From JBFLVN01 sp040758475 (GTDB taxonomy: Bacteria > JAGRBM01), in contig JBFLVN010000059.1 of assembly GCA_040758475.1 (NCBI GenBank), positions 1 through 15,662 on the forward strand: a stretch of 15,662 bases of DNA, in the 5' to 3' direction. The position numbers and the translations under genes are program-made. The notes under the pieces were generated by a model. It did no database searches, was not told the origin of the DNA, and worked only from the letters and a program-made list of their open reading frames with translations. Below are positions 13,916 to 15,662 of the stretch, one piece after another. How positions within the stretch are numbered: position 1 is the stretch's first letter; every line of letters starts with the position of its first letter.

Positions 13916-13944
13916 CGCCCGGGCCTGACGAAGCACATCCCCCT

Positions 13945-15465
13945 GTGCTACGCTTTTCCTGGGCGACGGGGGCTCTTCAACGGGAAAGGATTCTCCCCAT
14001 CCGTACCGGCACCTTCGACAGCCAGACCGTCCACGACCTGCTCCGCCTCCAGCACATGGAGACGCACCTCGTAGAGGCGGCCCGCAAGCACCCCGACTAC
14101 CTCGATTGGCGCTCGGAGCAGCAGCTTCGCTACGCCCTTTCTTTCGCGCGCCTGACGGCCTTCCAGCCGGGCGCCGCCGCCAAGGGCGGGCGGACGAACG
14201 GACGCCAGGACGTGGACGTGGCCGAAGAACCCGTCCTGCGTGTCCGGGGGGACATCCTCGATCACCTCGATAAATCCCTTCACGGCGAACTCGAACCCCG
14301 AAAGCGCCTCAAAGAAGCGCGCATGGCGCTGCCCCATCTTCTCCCCGTTCTCCGCGAAAGCCGCCGCAGGCTCCTCGAAATCCACGCAAGCGATTTCTCC
14401 GCCCGGGAACTGGACGACGAAGTGGGAAAGAAGACACTCGTGAGCGTCGCGGGCGGCGGCGGGGGCGCCGGATACGTCTACATTGGCGCCTACGAAGCCC
14501 TCGATCAGGCCGGCATTACGCCCGGCTATATCATTGGCGCCTCCATCGGCGCGGTGATCGGACTCTTCCGGGCCAAGACGAAAAAGTTCGATTTCGACGC
14601 CGACGTGGCCCTGGCCAAGAGCCTCAAGTTCGACGACGTGTTCCGGTTCGTGAGCGTCAAGGTGAAGTACGGCCTGCCGGGGCTCATGCGCCTCTTCCTC
14701 CACGCGGGAATCCAGAAACGCTTCACGTTGCCGGAAGGACGGTGGATGCACCTGCCGGACCTCCAGATTCCCTACGAAGCCGTCGTGGCGGGCGTGTGGA
14801 AAGGCGCCATGAAGAACTCGCCCGAGGAATACGGCCGCGCCCACCACTTGAACGTCACCCGGCGGCCAAGCCGTCTTGCCCTGGGGCGCATGATCGCCGA
14901 GCAGCTCGTCCGGATGGTGGCGTTCTTCAATCCCATGCTGGTCAAGGAAATCGTGATCGGCGGGGACGAACTCACCAGCACTTTCGACGCCGTGGACGCC
15001 GCCGGGTTCTCGGCCGCCGTGCCGGGCATCCTCCACTACGATGTGGCCCGCAACGACAGCCACATGCACCAGATCCTCGATGAACTACTGAAGCGCGAAG
15101 AGGTGTCGTGCCTCATCGACGGCGGCGTCGCCAACAACGTCCCCGTCCGCACGGCCTGGCACCAGGTACAGGGGGGAAAGATCGGGACCCGCAACTGTAT
15201 TTATCTCGGGTTCGATTGCTTCCATCCCTCCTGGGCCCTGCGGCACGTGTGGCTCCAGGCCATCACCCGGATCGTCCAGCTCCAGGTGGCTGCCAACCGG
15301 CCCTATGCCCACGAGATCGTCCAGTTCGCCCCCACCCTCTCGCCCGCGAACCTCCTCCCCCGCGCCGAGAAGATCGACCGCGCCGTCGGCTGGGGCCGCG
15401 ACCAGATGAAGCAGCACCTCTCCCTCGTCCGCGGCCTTCTGGAGCCGGTGGAGTGGGTGGAGTGA
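13945..15465 (+). CDS. Patatin-like phospholipase
   Basis: This 506-residue protein (from GTG at 13945) contains a complete patatin hydrolase core. The oxyanion-hole segment AGGGGGAG is at 169-176, the nucleophile is S200 in GASIGA, and the catalytic aspartate is D392 in DGGVANNVP. Patatin enzymes hydrolyse lipid acyl chains; substrates here are unknown. An N-terminal region of about 165 residues is mostly helical and charged, including TGTFDSQTVHDLLRLQHMETHLVE. That segment resembles the start of similar proteins in GC-rich Gram-negatives, which argues against the in-frame ATG at 14056. No Shine-Dalgarno sequence precedes the GTG, so the start is uncertain. The open frame runs on upstream, antisense to gap, and that part is rejected. 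No signal peptide is obvious. Confidence 0.86.
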   Translation: MLRFSWATGALQRERILPIRTGTFDSQTVHDLLRLQHMETHLVEAARKHPDYLDWRSEQQLRYALSFARLTAFQPGAAAKGGRTNGRQDVDVAEEPVLRVRGDILDHLDKSLHGELEPRKRLKEARMALPHLLPVLRESRRRLLEIHASDFSARELDDEVGKKTLVSVAGGGGGAGYVYIGAYEALDQAGITPGYIIGASIGAVIGLFRAKTKKFDFDADVALAKSLKFDDVFRFVSVKVKYGLPGLMRLFLHAGIQKRFTLPEGRWMHLPDLQIPYEAVVAGVWKGAMKNSPEEYGRAHHLNVTRRPSRLALGRMIAEQLVRMVAFFNPMLVKEIVIGGDELTSTFDAVDAAGFSAAVPGILHYDVARNDSHMHQILDELLKREEVSCLIDGGVANNVPVRTAWHQVQGGKIGTRNCIYLGFDCFHPSWALRHVWLQAITRIVQLQVAANRPYAHEIVQFAPTLSPANLLPRAEKIDRAVGWGRDQMKQHLSLVRGLLEPVEWVE

Positions 15466-15478
15466 TCGATATCTGAAT

Positions 15479-15508
15479 TTGAGGGTCACAACTTCGATCT
15501 GTTACGAT
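15479..15508 (+). promoter_or_regulatory. Candidate promoter for the gene at the right edge
   Basis: TTGAGG (15479-15484) and TACGAT (15503-15508), 18 nt apart, match 4 of 6 consensus positions each. They lie in the 174-nt gap after the patatin gene and about 130 nt before the next ATG. A short imperfect hairpin (GTGGG...CCCAC, around 15558-15575) follows in the leader. The match is modest. Confidence 0.25.
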
Positions 15509-15639
15509 TCTCGGCAAGCGGACTCTCCTGGCTGGACCCGCCTCTATAGCCCGCTCGGTGGGGACGTAATCCCACAAGTGCGACCCGGCCCCCGGACTCT
15601 CGCGCGACGAATCCAATCCGAAATTTGGAGGAACGCGAG

Positions 15640-15662
15640 ATGTCTTCCGAACCTTCAATTCC
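15640..15662 (+). CDS. Start of a forward gene cut by the window edge
   Basis: An ATG at 15640 is preceded 7 nt upstream by a perfect GGAGGA (15627-15632), among the best ribosome sites in the window. Only MSSEPSI and part of the next codon are visible, so the product cannot be named. Confidence 0.7.

Noticed and set aside
13150..13944. Upstream extension of the patatin open frame
   Set aside because: It runs antisense through gap. The patatin-like sequence begins only after the gap leader, so I place the start at 13945.
13938..13954. TGCTACGCT as an extended -10 for the patatin gene
   Set aside because: It overlaps the likely GTG start codon and matches the consensus poorly.

Overview
This 15.7 kb window is a gene-dense piece of a GC-rich bacterial chromosome. 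The gene set (an RpoH-type sigma factor, SecG, a DUF4124 envelope protein and a GC-rich patatin-like protein) suggests an uncultured Gram-negative of deltaproteobacterial or Myxococcota-like affinity. The lineage is inference; the sequence alone does not fix it. Most genes look like core chromosome. I see no insertion sequence, phage gene, CRISPR array or rRNA.

Layout from left to right. (1) A forward cluster holds a LonH/YcbZ-type ATP-dependent protease (93-2525), a tandem universal-stress protein (2522-3367, overlapping the protease by 4 nt) and glutamate dehydrogenase gdhA (3374-4600). (2) On the reverse strand lies a nucleotidyltransferase/HEPN pair (5294-4606) that resembles an MNT-HEPN toxin-antitoxin module. 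(3) Acetyl-CoA synthetase acs (reverse, 7292-5340) is divergent from an rpoH-like sigma factor with an unusual charged N-terminal extension (7408-8565). (4) Two membrane proteins of unknown role are divergent from each other: a DUF4124/coiled-coil protein (reverse) and a single-span protein (forward). The short space between them contains a 6+6 bp inverted repeat. (5) A reverse-strand RelE/ParE-type toxin and its antitoxin occupy 11328-10793. (6) A reverse housekeeping operon reads gap, tpiA, secG, tRNA-Leu(GAG) and ends at a strong intrinsic terminator (11385-11427). pgk, often found between gap and tpiA, is absent. (7) A forward patatin-like phospholipase (13945-15465) follows, and then the first 23 bases of another forward gene with an excellent ribosome-binding site.

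The genes fit together loosely. gap and tpiA serve glycolysis or gluconeogenesis, acs and gdhA serve acetate and glutamate metabolism, and the Lon-like protease, universal stress protein and RpoH point to stress response and protein quality control. The two toxin-antitoxin modules are about 54-55% GC by direct counting, clearly lower than sampled neighbouring genes (about 62-73%), and look like later arrivals. Both start without a visible Shine-Dalgarno sequence, whereas most neighbours have one. Three convergent gene pairs have stop codons only 3-5 nt apart.

No stretch longer than about 175 nt lacks a gene. I do not see a clearly new multi-gene system. The least explained parts are the divergent membrane-protein pair, the sigma-factor extension and the hairpin/palindrome arrangement upstream of gap.
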